Below are positions 47,115 to 56,760 of a stretch of 58,503 nt of DNA, piece by piece (position 1 is the stretch's first letter; each line of letters begins with the position of its first letter). The stretch lies in the NCBI GenBank assembly GCA_026646875.1, contig JAPKHL010000004.1, positions 1 to 58,503 on the forward strand. The letters run 5' to 3'. Below the pieces are notes generated by a model. It searched no databases. It saw nothing but the letters and a program-made list of their open reading frames with translations, and had not been told where the DNA came from. A program made the translations under genes and the position numbers. This DNA comes from Rhodocyclaceae bacterium (GTDB lineage: Bacteria; Pseudomonadota; Gammaproteobacteria; Burkholderiales; Rhodocyclaceae).

Positions 47115-47819
47115 ATGGACAACCGTTCCGATGCTCCCCTCTGGCGGCATGATGCCTACACCCTGCGGAACCTGGCACACGCCATCAGGCAGTGTATCGA
47201 CCGGGCACGCGGTCTGGGCCATCTGGATGCAGGCAGCACCCTGGTCGACCTGGGCTGCGGCGATGCGCCCTACCGTGAAATGCTGACGGTTGCCGGCACA
47301 CGCTATATTGGCTGCGATCTCGCACCGGGGCCCGGCGTCGACCTGACGCTCGATGACAACGGGCGCGCTCCTCTGCCCGATGCCTCGGCCGGATGTGTCA
47401 CTTCCTTCCAGGTGCTCGAGCATGTCTGGGATCTGGACGCATATCTTGGCGAATGCCATCGCCTGCTCGGTCCCGATGGCCTGCTGATCCTTTCCACGCA
47501 CGGCAGCTGGCTCTATCATCCGCACCCCACCGATTTCAGGCGCTGGACCCGGGACGGCCTGCTGCGCGAACTCACCCAGCGCGGCTTCGAGATCATTGAC
47601 ACCTGGTCGATCGTCGGACCGCTCGCTTGGACTACCCAGTTCCGGACGCTCGCCTACCATCATGTGTTCTCGAAATTGGGCCCGCTCGGCCGAATCCTCT
47701 CACCACTCTTCTGCTTGTTGATGTACGCGCGCATGGTGCTGGAAGATCATCTGACGCCCCCACCCCTAGCCCGTAACAATGCCGCAGTGTATCTGGTAAT
47801 GGCGCGGCGTCGGTCATGA
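47115..47819 (+). CDS. Class I SAM-dependent methyltransferase
   Basis: This 234-residue methyltransferase has LVDLGCGDAPYREML, IGCDLAPGPGVDLTL, FQVLEHVWDLDAYLGECHRLLGPDGLLILSTHG and FRRWTRDGLLREL, features of type-11 methyltransferases found in polysaccharide and O-antigen clusters. ATG 47115 is used. The stop overlaps the following GT4 gene by ATGA. The 'HPTDFRRWT' segment is common in enzymes acting on lipid-linked or surface glycans, though the substrate is unknown. Confidence 0.86.
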   Translation: MDNRSDAPLWRHDAYTLRNLAHAIRQCIDRARGLGHLDAGSTLVDLGCGDAPYREMLTVAGTRYIGCDLAPGPGVDLTLDDNGRAPLPDASAGCVTSFQVLEHVWDLDAYLGECHRLLGPDGLLILSTHGSWLYHPHPTDFRRWTRDGLLRELTQRGFEIIDTWSIVGPLAWTTQFRTLAYHHVFSKLGPLGRILSPLFCLLMYARMVLEDHLTPPPLARNNAAVYLVMARRRS

Positions 47820-48994
47820 CGCATACTGGACAGACAGGCACCGGAAAGGGCCCCCCCCCGCTTCGCGTGCTGCTGCTGACACATTATTTTCCTGCACATC
47901 GCGGTGGTATCGAGATCGTCGCCGGACAACTGGCCGCGCGACTCCTCGAATCCTGCACGATCCAGTGGCTTGCCGCCGATTGCGATCCACCGCCAGTCTT
48001 GCCCGGCCTCATTTGCACACCGCAGCGGGCCTGGAACGGACTCGAGGGCAAGGGGCTGCCCTGGCCACTGTGGACGCCTTCCGCGTGGCAAACGCTCCGG
48101 CACGCGCTTGCCGACTGCGACATCGTGCATATTCACGATTTCATCTATCCGGCGCATCTTGTCGCACTTCCACTGGCACGCCACCTCGGGAAGCCGGTAG
48201 TCCTGACCCAGCATATCGGCGACATCGAGTACAACAGCGTGGTGCTGCGCAACATTCTCAAGGGCGTCAACCGAAGCTTCGGACGCTGGATGCTCGGTCA
48301 CGCCAGTCAGGTGGTCTTCATCAGCCCCCGAGTTCAGGCTAGCTTCGAGACCTACACCCGCTTCTCCCGTCCGCCACTGTACTGGCCGAACGGCGTGGAT
48401 ACCGGAACCTTCCGGGCGCTTCCACGGAAAGCACGCCTGACGCTGCGCCAAGCCTACGGTCTCACTCCGGAACGACCCGTATTGCTGTTCGTCGGTCGCT
48501 TCGTCGAACGGAAAGGACTGCACCTGCTGCGACGGCTGGCGGCGGCCAGACCCGGGTGGCAATGGTGTTTTGCCGGCTGGGGGCCGCTCGACCCCCGCGA
48601 CTGGGAACTTCCCAACGTCCAGGTGTACACCGGACTCCAGGGGGCCAGCCTCGCTCCGCTCTACCAGCTCGCCGACCTGCTGGTCCTGCCCAGCCACGGC
48701 GAAGGGTTTCCGCTGGTGGTGCAGGAATCCCTAGCATGTGGAACACCGGCAATCATCTCCGAGGAAACGGCGGCCGGCGGGCCGGAAATCCCTGGCTGCA
48801 TTGTGGCGACACCCTACATGCCTCAGCGACCTGACCCGGCAATCTGGCTCGAAACCATCACCGAAGCCCTGGAGGCAGATGATTTCGCCGAACGACGACA
48901 GAACTGCGCGGAGGAAGCCTGCCGCCGCTGGAGCTGGGACCGGTTGGCGGAAAACTATCGTGGGCTCTTCGAACGCCTGCTGGCACAGGATTGA
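47816..48994 (+). CDS. Glycosyltransferase family 4 protein
   Basis: This 392-residue GT-B enzyme begins with the donor/acceptor loop LLLTHYFPAHRGGIEIVAGQLA and has the C-terminal nucleotide-sugar domain: WPNGVDTGTF, LFVGRFVERKGLHLL, ADLLVLPSHGEGFPLVVQESLACGTPAI with the conserved Glu of the E-x7-E motif. It is soluble or peripherally membrane bound. It ends the glycan cluster; 65 bases separate it from the nitroreductase gene. Confidence 0.92.
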   Translation: MTHTGQTGTGKGPPPLRVLLLTHYFPAHRGGIEIVAGQLAARLLESCTIQWLAADCDPPPVLPGLICTPQRAWNGLEGKGLPWPLWTPSAWQTLRHALADCDIVHIHDFIYPAHLVALPLARHLGKPVVLTQHIGDIEYNSVVLRNILKGVNRSFGRWMLGHASQVVFISPRVQASFETYTRFSRPPLYWPNGVDTGTFRALPRKARLTLRQAYGLTPERPVLLFVGRFVERKGLHLLRRLAAARPGWQWCFAGWGPLDPRDWELPNVQVYTGLQGASLAPLYQLADLLVLPSHGEGFPLVVQESLACGTPAIISEETAAGGPEIPGCIVATPYMPQRPDPAIWLETITEALEADDFAERRQNCAEEACRRWSWDRLAENYRGLFERLLAQD

Positions 48995-49059
48995 AGCACG
49001 GGTCCGGGCGCACGCCCGCGTGCGAAAATGAACGCTTCTTTCCCCGTTCCGGAGACAGC

Positions 49060-49716
49060 ATGGACATCGCCCGCATCGCCACCACCCGCCGCACCTGCAA
49101 GGCTTTCGACCCGACCCGCAGGATCCCTGCCGGGCAGGTGGAACAGCTGCTGACGCTGCTGCGCTATGCGCCTTCGTCGGTCAATTCGCAGCCTTGGCAT
49201 TTCTTCGTCGCCGCCAGCGACGCCGCCCGGCAGCGCATCGTCACGGCGATGAAGCAGGGCCCCTACGCGGCCAACGAGCCGAAGGTGCTCAACGCCTCGC
49301 ACGTGATCGCGCTGTGCGCGCGCACGGCGCTGGACGATGCCTATCTGGAGACGCTGCTCGAGCAGGAGGCGCGCGACGGCCGCTTCCCGGCGCCGGAGAA
49401 CCGGGAGATGCAGAGCCGCGGGCGTGGCTATTACGTCGGCCTGCACCGTGCCGACGCACAGGACATGCAGGCCTGGCTGGAGCGCCAGGTCTACCTCGCG
49501 CTGGGCACCCTGCTGCTCGGCGCGGCAACGCTGGAGATCGACGCCACGCCGATCGAGGGTTTCGACCGGGCGCTGCTCGATGCCGAACTCGACCTGCCCG
49601 CGCGGGGGCTGCGCAGCGTCGTCCTCGTCGCGCTCGGCTACCGCAGCGACGAGGATTTCAACGCCCGTCTGCCGAAATCGCGCCTGCCGGCCGAGTCCGT
49701 CATCACCCGCCTGTAG
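49060..49716 (+). CDS. nfsB: Oxygen-insensitive NAD(P)H nitroreductase
   Basis: This 218-residue FMN flavoprotein closely resembles NfsB: MDIARIATTRRTCKAFDPTRRIP, LLRYAPSSVNSQPWHFFVA (FMN contacts), and the C-terminal LVALGYRSDEDFNARLPKSRLP. It reduces nitro-compounds and quinones. ATG 49060 follows GGAGA. It is convergent with the glutathione transferase gene, 20 bases apart. Confidence 0.95.
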   Translation: MDIARIATTRRTCKAFDPTRRIPAGQVEQLLTLLRYAPSSVNSQPWHFFVAASDAARQRIVTAMKQGPYAANEPKVLNASHVIALCARTALDDAYLETLLEQEARDGRFPAPENREMQSRGRGYYVGLHRADAQDMQAWLERQVYLALGTLLLGAATLEIDATPIEGFDRALLDAELDLPARGLRSVVLVALGYRSDEDFNARLPKSRLPAESVITRL

Positions 49717-49736
49717 GTGCGCGCCAGCGCGCCGCC

Positions 49737-50330
49737 TCAGATGCCGGGCATCGGCAGGAAGCCCGGCAGGGCGCGCATGTCGTCGATCCAGCGGCGCAGG
49801 TTCGGATAGTCCGCGAGCGCGATGCCGCCTTCGGGCGCCAGCGCCACGTAGGGCATCACCGCGCAGTCGGCGATGGTCGGCTGCGCGCCCACCAGCCAGC
49901 GCTGCCGCGCCAGGTGCGCGTCGACCAGCGGCAGGATGCGCGCGGCACGGCGCAGCGTGTCGGCCTTGTCGAGCGCGTAGCCGAACTTGTCGACCAGGCG
50001 CGCCGCGCAGGGCCCGTTCTGGATCTCGTTGGCCGCGGTGGACAGCCATTGCTGCACGGCCGCCATGCCCGCCGGGTCGCGTGGCAGCCAGCCGGGCGCG
50101 GCATGCTTGAGCGCGAGATAGACGAGGATTGCCTGCGAATCGCGCAGCACCACCTCCCCATCCTCGAGAATGGGGATTTCGCCCCACGGATTGAGATCGA
50201 TCAGCGGCGGCCGCTTGTGCGCGCCGCCCAGAAAGTCGACCGGCGCGATATCGAGCGGGATGCCGGCCAGCGCGGCGAACAGGCGAACCTTGTAGCAGTT
50301 GCCCGACAGTTCGAGATCATGGAGTTTCAT
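49737..50330 (-). CDS. Glutathione S-transferase family protein
   Basis: This 197-residue protein has the thioredoxin-like N-terminal domain (MKLHDLELSGNCYKVRLFAAL, NPWGEIPILEDGEVVLRDSQAI with the glutathione-binding cis-Pro and Glu/Asp-Ser) and the helical C-terminal domain with the TIADCAVMPYVAL capping motif. The N-terminal SGNCYKV places Ser or Cys as the catalytic residue (beta/phi-like class). Endogenous substrate is unknown. Confidence 0.91.
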   Translation of the reverse strand: MKLHDLELSGNCYKVRLFAALAGIPLDIAPVDFLGGAHKRPPLIDLNPWGEIPILEDGEVVLRDSQAILVYLALKHAAPGWLPRDPAGMAAVQQWLSTAANEIQNGPCAARLVDKFGYALDKADTLRRAARILPLVDAHLARQRWLVGAQPTIADCAVMPYVALAPEGGIALADYPNLRRWIDDMRALPGFLPMPGI

Positions 50331-50373
50331 GGGCGTTCCTTGGCGTGGGTGAAGAAGGACGTCCGGACGGACG

Positions 50374-50949
50374 TCAGGACGACGCCCGGGCCTCGCGGCC
50401 CGGCGTGGCAAGGCCGGACCACTCGGCCTCGGTATAGCGCGGGGTGATGTGGGCGGCGCAGTTCCAGTCCCAGGCCGCCACCTCGATCAGCAGGAAGCGT
50501 TCGACGCTTGCGCCGCCGGGCGGCGGCCGGAACCCGGCGATTTCCGTCGCGCCGGCCCCGCCGGCATCGACGATGCGGGCGCGACCGAGGATCTTCAGCC
50601 GCTGCCGCTGCGGGTAGTCGACCAGGATCAGCGCCACCCGGTCGTCGTGCAGCAGGTTGCCGACGCTGACGTACTGCCGGTTGCCGCGATAATCGGCAAA
50701 GCCCAGCCGGTCGGGGGCGAGCACCCGCAGGAAACCGGCCGGCCCGCCGCGATGCTGCACGTGCGGCCAGCCGCTCTCGCCGACCGTGGCGAGGTAGAAG
50801 CTGTCGCGCGCGGCGATGAAGGCCTGCTCGCGCGGCCCCAGGGGCGCCGGCTGCCCGGCGGGTGCGGGCGGCCGCCGGACGCCGTCGTAGCGCTGTCGGG
50901 CGGCGAGCACGGACGGGGTGGCGATCAACGATTCGAAGGCGGCGGACAT
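50374..50949 (-). CDS. Pyridoxamine 5'-phosphate oxidase-like flavin-binding protein
   Basis: This protein of about 191 residues has the split-barrel flavin fold: QAFIAARDSFYLATVGESGWPHVQHRGGPAGFLRVL and LGFADYRGNRQYVSVGNLLHDDRVALILVDYPQRQRLKILGRARIV. The second of two close ATG codons (50949) has GGAG at a better distance than the first (50955). It is divergent from a LysR gene, a frequent arrangement for a regulator and its target, and precedes the glutathione transferase. Precise substrate unknown. Confidence 0.86.
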   Translation of the reverse strand: MSAAFESLIATPSVLAARQRYDGVRRPPAPAGQPAPLGPREQAFIAARDSFYLATVGESGWPHVQHRGGPAGFLRVLAPDRLGFADYRGNRQYVSVGNLLHDDRVALILVDYPQRQRLKILGRARIVDAGGAGATEIAGFRPPPGGASVERFLLIEVAAWDWNCAAHITPRYTEAEWSGLATPGREARASS

Positions 50950-51026
50950 CGGCATGCTCCGGAGGTAGCGGAAACGATGACAGCAGTGTCGTTGATTCAC
51001 CCGGCGGAATAAATGGCCATTTTCGA

Positions 51027-51054
51027 ATTAAACCAGTGCGAAATGCGGTTTAAT
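51027..51054. promoter_or_regulatory. Palindrome between LysR gene and PNPOx-like gene
   Basis: ATTAAACC (51027-51034) and GGTTTAAT (51047-51054) form a perfect 8-bp inverted repeat with a 12-base spacer, directly before the LysR start and in a GC-rich context where such AT-rich symmetry is notable. It fits the dimer-binding layout of LysR autoregulation and divergent control. Confidence 0.65.
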
Positions 51055-51061
51055 ACCCGAC

Positions 51062-51985
51062 ATGGACAAACTGCGCGCCATGACCGTTTTCGTCCGCATC
51101 GTCGAGGCGGGCAGCCTTACCGGTGCCGCCGCCCGGCTCGGCACCTCGCTCGCCTCGGTGGTGCGCGCGCTGGGCGGCCTCGAGCAGGCGCTCGGCGTCC
51201 GCCTGCTCAACCGGACGACGCGGCGCATCGCGCTCACCGACGAAGGCCACGAATACCACGAACGCTGCCGCCGGCTGCTCGCCGAGATCGAGGACGCCGA
51301 AGCGCTCCTCAGCGACCGCCGCGCCACGCCGGCCGGCCGTCTCGCGCTGACCGCGCCGGTGATGTTCGGCCGCCTGCACGTGGCGCCGGTGGTGATCGAT
51401 TTCATGCAGCGCTACCCGGCGGTGCGCGTCGAGTTGTCCCTGCTCGACCGCGTGGTGGACCTGCTCGACGAGGGGATCGACCTGGCCGTGCGCATCGGCC
51501 CGCTGCCGGATTCCTCGCTGGTCGCCACGCCCCTGGGCGAAACCCGCCACGTCGTCTGCGCCAGCCCCGCCTTCCTCGCCCGGCACGGCGTGCCGCAGCG
51601 GCCCGCCGATCTGGCCGGACAGCCCGGCATCCGCTTCACCGGTCTCGGCCGCGCCAGCGTCTGGGAATTCGCCGACCCGCAGGCCGGCCGGCGCGCCACC
51701 GCCGCCCGCGCGCGCATCGTCCCCGGCGAGGTCTTCACCACCAACCAGATCGACCCGGCGCTCGATGCCTGCGTGGCCGGTCTCGGCTTCGGCCGCTTTC
51801 TCGCCTACCAGGTGCATGCCCTGCTTGCGCGCGGCGCACTGGTGCGGGTGCTCGCCGGATACGAACCGCCACCGCGACCGATCCATCTGGTCTGCCCGCA
51901 CGCGCGGCTGCTTTCCTCGCGGGTGCGCACCTTCGTCGATCACGTGGCGCCGCTGCTGCGCGCCCGCCTGCGGGCGACCGGCTGA
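51062..51985 (+). CDS. LysR-family transcriptional regulator
   Basis: This 307-residue regulator has an N-terminal winged helix (MDKLRAMTVFVRIVEAGSLTGAAARLGTSLASVVRALGGLEQALGVRLLNRTTRRIALT) and a periplasmic-binding-like effector domain (about 95-300). ATG 51062 opens directly on the first helix. It is divergent from the PNPOx-like gene with a clear palindrome between them, so that gene and perhaps the glutathione transferase are its likely targets. Effector unknown. Confidence 0.94.
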   Translation: MDKLRAMTVFVRIVEAGSLTGAAARLGTSLASVVRALGGLEQALGVRLLNRTTRRIALTDEGHEYHERCRRLLAEIEDAEALLSDRRATPAGRLALTAPVMFGRLHVAPVVIDFMQRYPAVRVELSLLDRVVDLLDEGIDLAVRIGPLPDSSLVATPLGETRHVVCASPAFLARHGVPQRPADLAGQPGIRFTGLGRASVWEFADPQAGRRATAARARIVPGEVFTTNQIDPALDACVAGLGFGRFLAYQVHALLARGALVRVLAGYEPPPRPIHLVCPHARLLSSRVRTFVDHVAPLLRARLRATG

Positions 51986-52012
51986 AGCGGCCACGGTAAC
52001 GCTCCGCCCGGG

Positions 52013-52822
52013 TCAGCCGGCCAGCCCCTGCCGGACCATCAGGCCGGCGGTCAGCAGGAGCAGCAGCGCGAAGGCGCGGCGCAGGCGGGCCTCGGGCAGC
52101 CGGTGTGCCCAGGCCACCCCCCACGACACGGTGGCCATGCCGCCGACGGCGAGCAGTCCGCCGGCCTGCCAGTCCACCTGGCGCGCCTGCGCGAAGGTGG
52201 CCAGCGCCACCAGCGCGCCCGGCACCACCAGCGCCAGCGCGATGCCCTGCGCCACCGCCTGCCGCTTGCCGAAGCCGCGCACCAGCAGAGGTGCCGCGAC
52301 GATCCCCGAACCGACGCCGAAGAGGCCGGCGAAGAGGCCGCCGGCGACGCCCACCGCCGGCAGATAGCGCTCGTTCCACGGCGCGCGCGCCGCCACCGGG
52401 GCCTGACGCGCCGCCGCCCGCGTCCCCCACAGGAAATAACCGGCGAGGGCGGCCAGGAACAGCGCGAAGCACAGCGTCAGCAGGCGCGGATTCATGTGCA
52501 CCGCGAGCGCGGCGGCCGGCCAGGTGGCCAGCAGGGTGGCCAGCCCGACGAGCGCCGCCGTGCGCAGCGGAAAGGGATTGCGCTGCCGGTAGCGCCAGAA
52601 GGCGAGCAGCACGTTCGGCGTGATCATCACCAGCGCGGTGCCCTGCGCGGTCTGCTGATCCATGCCGAAACCCATCGCCAGCACGGGGATGGCGACGATG
52701 CCGCCGCCGATCCCGAGCAGGCCGCCCACCGCGCCGAGCAGGGCGCCGAGCAGCAGGAACACGGCCAGGGCAAGCGGCGTGGCGGCCGGGGCGGCGGCAT
52801 CGAGAAGCGGAAACGGTGGCAT
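52013..52822 (-). CDS. TauE/SafE-family sulfite/sulfonate exporter-like permease
   Basis: This 269-residue membrane protein has eight predicted helices in two repeats, each with the family's GIGGGIVAIPVL and GVGSGIVAAPLL glycine-rich loop. TauE/SafE proteins move sulfur-containing or other organic anions; the substrate here is unknown. It is divergent from a second LysR gene, its probable regulator. Confidence 0.91.
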   Translation of the reverse strand: MPPFPLLDAAAPAATPLALAVFLLLGALLGAVGGLLGIGGGIVAIPVLAMGFGMDQQTAQGTALVMITPNVLLAFWRYRQRNPFPLRTAALVGLATLLATWPAAALAVHMNPRLLTLCFALFLAALAGYFLWGTRAAARQAPVAARAPWNERYLPAVGVAGGLFAGLFGVGSGIVAAPLLVRGFGKRQAVAQGIALALVVPGALVALATFAQARQVDWQAGGLLAVGGMATVSWGVAWAHRLPEARLRRAFALLLLLTAGLMVRQGLAG

Positions 52823-52944
52823 GCGCGGGCCTCCGGGAGAAGGAAAGGCGCCAGTCTAGCCACTCCAGGCGAGTTTATAATTGCCACAGAAATCAATCCA
52901 TCGATTACATCAACGCACGAATCGACCCGCCGCCGCCCGCTGCC

Positions 52945-53844
52945 ATGAATGCCGTTTCCGACCTCGCCTTCTTCGCCTGCCTGATGCAGTGCGGCAGTCT
53001 TGCCGCCACGGCGCAGGAGCTCGGCGTGACGCCGCCGGCGGTCAGCCGCCGGCTGGCCGCGCTCGAACGCCGGCTGGGCGTGCGCCTGGCCAACCGCACC
53101 ACGCGCTCGCTGGCCGCCACCCCGGAGGGCGAGCACTACCTCGAACAGGCGCGGCGCATCCTCGACGACATCGGCGAGCTCGAGCGCACGCTGGCCGGCG
53201 GCCGCGCCGAACCGCAGGGGCTGCTGCGCGTGAATGCCAGCTTCGGCTTCGGGCGGCGGCGCATCGCACCGCTGGTCTCCAGCTTCGCGCGCCGCTACCC
53301 GAAGATCGAGATCCAGCTGCAGCTGACCGACCGCATGCCCCTGCTCACCGACGCTGCCTTCGACGTCAGCATCCGTTTCGGAAATCCGCCCGATTCGCGC
53401 CTGCACGCCCGCCGCCTGCTCACCAACGTGCGCGTTCCCTGCGCCGCGCCGGCCTATCTCGACAGCCACCCGCCGATCGAAACGCCGCGCGACCTCGCCC
53501 GCCATGCCTGCATCGTGGTACGCGAGAACGAGGCGGCCTGGGGCGTCTGGCAGCTGTTCGCGACGGACGACGCGACCCGCCGCGAGTCGGTCCGGGTCGG
53601 CGGGCCGCTCGCGAGCAACGATGGAGAAACGGCGGTGCGCTGGGCGCTCGACGGGCATGGCGTGCTGCTGCGCTCGCTGTGGGACATCGGCCCCGAACTC
53701 GCCGCCGGCCGCCTGCGCCGCGTGCTGCCCGGCTGGCAGTCGGCGCCGGCCGACGTGTATGCGCTCTATCCGGAACGCATGCATCTCTCGGCGCGGGTGC
53801 GGGCCTTCGTGGACTATCTCGCGGAAAACCTGGCGAGCCCGTGA
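52945..53844 (+). CDS. LysR-family transcriptional regulator
   Basis: This 299-residue LysR protein has the winged helix LAFFACLMQCGSLAATAQELGVTPPAVSRRLAALERRLGVRLANRTTRSL and a substrate-sensing domain ending in AFVDYLAENL. It is divergent from the TauE/SafE gene, 122 bases apart, with an AATC-N8-GATT symmetric element at 52891-52906 that may be its operator. Effector unknown. Confidence 0.94.
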   Translation: MNAVSDLAFFACLMQCGSLAATAQELGVTPPAVSRRLAALERRLGVRLANRTTRSLAATPEGEHYLEQARRILDDIGELERTLAGGRAEPQGLLRVNASFGFGRRRIAPLVSSFARRYPKIEIQLQLTDRMPLLTDAAFDVSIRFGNPPDSRLHARRLLTNVRVPCAAPAYLDSHPPIETPRDLARHACIVVRENEAAWGVWQLFATDDATRRESVRVGGPLASNDGETAVRWALDGHGVLLRSLWDIGPELAAGRLRRVLPGWQSAPADVYALYPERMHLSARVRAFVDYLAENLASP

Positions 53845-54732
53845 TCAGCGCGATGCCGGGCGGCGCCCGCGCGCGGTTTCCAGGTGCTGGCAGAGCCGTT
53901 CGGTGCCGTCGAGCAGGCGCGGGGTGTGGCGCTGGATCAGATCGGGCGGGACGAAGAAGAGGTTGTCGCGCGCAACGGCGGTGACCGCGGTCCAGCGCCG
54001 CCAGTCGTCGAGCCATTCCGGACGCGAATCGCCCATGCCGCTGGCGACGATGGCCTCCGGATTGCTTGCGATGACCGCCTCGACGGTAACGTTCGCCGCC
54101 ATCGTGTCGAGGCTGCCGAAGACGTTCTCGCCGCCGCACAGGCGGATCGCGTCACTGATGATCTGCGGCGCGCCGACGGTCATCAGCGGCTGTTTCCAGA
54201 TCTGGTAGAAGGTGCGCACCGGCGGCCGGCCGCCATAGCGCGCGCGCAGTGCCGCAAGGCGGGCGCGGAAGCCGGCGATCACCGGTCGCGCGGCGGCCTC
54301 GCTGCCGGCCAGCCGCGCCAGGCGCTCGAGCGTGCCGGCGATGTCGTCGATGCGGTTGGGCTGCGTGACGTAGAGCGGCAGGCCGAGCGTGCGCAGCCGC
54401 TCGACGTGCGCCTTGGCGTTGCCGCTTTCCCAGGCGATCACCAGGTCCGGCTTGTGCGCGGCGATGGCTTCCAGGTCGAGGCGCGAATAGCCGCCGACGC
54501 GCGGCAGGCGGGTCGCCGCCTCCGGATAGTCGCTGTGCTCGACGGTGGCGGCCAGGCGGTCGCCGGCGCCGATGGCGTAGAGGCTCTCGGTGACGTGCGG
54601 CGCCAGGCTGACGATGCGCCGCGCTGGCTGCGCGAGGCGGACAGTGGCGCCGCTGTCGTCGGTGACGACGATCTCGGCGCGCAGGGGCAGGGCCACGGCC
54701 ACGAGGACGGCGGCGATGAGCGGTTTCAGCAT
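53845..54732 (-). CDS. btuF: Cobalamin-binding periplasmic protein (BtuF-like)
   Basis: This 295-residue protein has a signal peptide (about 1-19) and the class-III substrate-binding fold: RRIVSLAPHVTESLYAIGAGDRLAATVEHSDYP and YSRLDLEAIAAHKPDLVIAWESGN. This fits vitamin B12 or cobinamide uptake. Its start overlaps the end of the threonine-phosphate decarboxylase gene by seven bases, within a cobalamin operon, which favours BtuF over an iron-siderophore protein. The matching BtuCD permease is not in the window. Confidence 0.87.
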   Translation of the reverse strand: MLKPLIAAVLVAVALPLRAEIVVTDDSGATVRLAQPARRIVSLAPHVTESLYAIGAGDRLAATVEHSDYPEAATRLPRVGGYSRLDLEAIAAHKPDLVIAWESGNAKAHVERLRTLGLPLYVTQPNRIDDIAGTLERLARLAGSEAAARPVIAGFRARLAALRARYGGRPPVRTFYQIWKQPLMTVGAPQIISDAIRLCGGENVFGSLDTMAANVTVEAVIASNPEAIVASGMGDSRPEWLDDWRRWTAVTAVARDNLFFVPPDLIQRHTPRLLDGTERLCQHLETARGRRPASR

Positions 54733-55754
54733 GGCGGGGTCCAGAGGTCGAGCGCGGCGGTGAGGCGCTGCCAGCCGGCCTCGTCGCCGGGCAGGCCGAA
54801 GCGCAGCAGGCCGTGTTCGGGAAAGCGCCGCACGAGGATGGCGTGCCGTGCGAGATGTGTGTGCAAGGCATCGGCGTGCGGCGTGGCCAGCGTGGCGAAC
54901 AGCGCGCAACCGCGCACGCCACCGTTGCCCGCGGCAGCGCCGAGCGGGGCCAGCAGGGCGGCGAGGCGCTCGCTCTCGACGGCCAGCCTGGCGCGCGTGG
55001 CCGCCTGCCAGGCGCGGTCGGCGAGCGCCAGGCGCGCCGCCGCCCGTGCCGGACCGGAAATCGGCCACGGCCCGAGCGTCGCGCGCAGCCGCGCCAGCTT
55101 CTCGCTGGCGCCGAACGCGAAGCCGACGCGCGCGCCGGCCAGTCCGAAGAACTTGCCGAGCGAACGCAGGACGATCAGGTTGGGTGCCGCCGGGGTACCG
55201 GCCAAGGGCGCCACGCAGTCGTCCGGACGGTCGTCGGCGAAGGCCTCATCGACGATCAGCCAGCCACCGCGCCGCTTCAGCTGCACGGCGGCGTCGAGCA
55301 GCTCGGCGCGGGCCAGGCGACGGCCGGTCGGATTGTTCGGGTTGCACAGCAGAACGACCGGCGTCATCGCCGTCAGTGCGCGCGTCAGCCCGCCCTCCGG
55401 CAGCCGTCGCAGCTTGTGGCCGGCCTGCGCCCAGGCCTGCGGATGCTCCTCGTACAGCGGCGCAAGACAGGCTACCGCGGCCGGCGCGAAGCAGGCCGGC
55501 AGCCGGGCGATCGCCGCCTGCGAACCGGGCAGCGCAAGCAGACTGGCGTTGCCGTAGTAGGCGGCGGCAGCCTCGTCCAGCCCGTCGTCGTCCTCCGGCA
55601 GGCGCTGCCAGACCGCCGGATCGAGCGGCGGCACCGGGTAGCCGCAAGGATTGATGCCGGTCGACAGGTCGAGCCAGGCGGCCAGCGGGATGCCGTGTTC
55701 CCGCGCCGCCGCGCGCAGGCGGCCGCCGTGCTCAAGCACGCGCCACCCCGACAA
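54726..55754 (-). CDS. cobD: Threonine-phosphate decarboxylase (CobD/CobC)
   Basis: This 342-residue class-I/II-fold PLP enzyme decarboxylates threonine phosphate to (R)-1-aminopropan-2-ol phosphate for the cobalamin linker. Motifs are [35 protein letters not shown] and the PLP lysine in [17 protein letters not shown]. Naming differs between organisms (cobD in Salmonella, cobC in Pseudomonas). It lies between cbiB and btuF on the same strand with overlaps at both ends. Confidence 0.93.
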   Translation of the reverse strand: MSGWRVLEHGGRLRAAAREHGIPLAAWLDLSTGINPCGYPVPPLDPAVWQRLPEDDDGLDEAAAAYYGNASLLALPGSQAAIARLPACFAPAAVACLAPLYEEHPQAWAQAGHKLRRLPEGGLTRALTAMTPVVLLCNPNNPTGRRLARAELLDAAVQLKRRGGWLIVDEAFADDRPDDCVAPLAGTPAAPNLIVLRSLGKFFGLAGARVGFAFGASEKLARLRATLGPWPISGPARAAARLALADRAWQAATRARLAVESERLAALLAPLGAAAGNGGVRGCALFATLATPHADALHTHLARHAILVRRFPEHGLLRFGLPGDEAGWQRLTAALDLWTPPC

Positions 55755-56703
55755 GACAAAGCAACGTCAGCCACAGCGCGAGGCTGCGGCGCACCAGGCG
55801 CACCGCGCGGACGATATCGACGGCGGCGGCCGGTGGCCCCTCGCCGAGCGCCGGCCGCGCCTCGACGCGGCCGTGGTAGCGGGCAGCGCCGCCGAGCGCG
55901 ACGCCGAGGCTGCCGGCACCGGCCGCCATCACCGGACCGGCGTTGGGACTGTCCCAGGCCGGCGCCTGCGCGCGCCAGCAGGCCAGGGCACGGCGCGTGC
56001 GGCCGCAGAGTGCGTAGGTGAGGGCGGTGAGGCGCGCCGGCAGGTAGTTGAGCGCATCGTCGAGACGTGCCGCGGCCCAGCCGAAATGCCGGTAGCGCTC
56101 GTTGCGATAGCCCCACATGGCGTCGAGCGTGTTGGCCAGCCGGTAGAGCAGCGCCCCCGGCCCACCGAGCAGCGCGAACCAGAACAGCGCGCCGAACACC
56201 GCGTCGTTGCCGTTTTCCAGCGTCGATTCGACGCAGGCGCGGGCCACTCCGGACGCGTCGAGCGCCCGCGTGTCGCGCGAGACCATCCAGCCGACATGCT
56301 CGCGCGCGGCGGCGAGGTTGCCGGCGGCGAGATCGGCGGCAACCCGCCCGGCATGCTCGGCGAGCGCCCGGCCGCCCAGCGCAAAATAGAGGAGCAGGGC
56401 GTGCGCGGCCCAGCCGAGACGGTTGGCCGGCGTGGCGACGACGGCCAGCGCGACGGCGGGCAGGATCAGCAGCCCCCAGGCCAGGATGCCGGCCAGACGA
56501 CCGCGCCACGGCGGTGTCGTACCGCCCCGGTTGGCGCGGCGCTCGAGGGCCTGCGCCAGGCGGCCGAAGCCGACCAGCGGGTGCCAGCGCGCCGGTTCGC
56601 CGAAGGCGCGGTCGAGCGCCACCGCGAGCAGCGCCGCGAGCGGCAGCCACAGCGGCAACGGCACGCTGGCCGGAAAGAGTTGCGGGGGAAGGATCGGCGA
56701 CAT
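55732..56703 (-). CDS. cbiB: Adenosylcobinamide-phosphate synthase (CbiB/CobD)
   Basis: This 323-residue inner-membrane protein attaches aminopropanol (or its phosphate) to adenosylcobyric acid. It has several membrane helices and the family motifs [38 protein letters not shown] and [16 protein letters not shown]. It is the first gene of the minus-strand cobalamin operon and overlaps the decarboxylase by 23 bases. The 57-base gap to divergent cobQ is too short for a cobalamin riboswitch. Confidence 0.95.
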   Translation of the reverse strand: MSPILPPQLFPASVPLPLWLPLAALLAVALDRAFGEPARWHPLVGFGRLAQALERRANRGGTTPPWRGRLAGILAWGLLILPAVALAVVATPANRLGWAAHALLLYFALGGRALAEHAGRVAADLAAGNLAAAREHVGWMVSRDTRALDASGVARACVESTLENGNDAVFGALFWFALLGGPGALLYRLANTLDAMWGYRNERYRHFGWAAARLDDALNYLPARLTALTYALCGRTRRALACWRAQAPAWDSPNAGPVMAAGAGSLGVALGGAARYHGRVEARPALGEGPPAAAVDIVRAVRLVRRSLALWLTLLCLVGVARA

Positions 56704-56760
56704 GCGAAAATGGCCAGTGCCCGCGACGGGCACCCGAATGGTCGAAGCCCGGATTTTACG

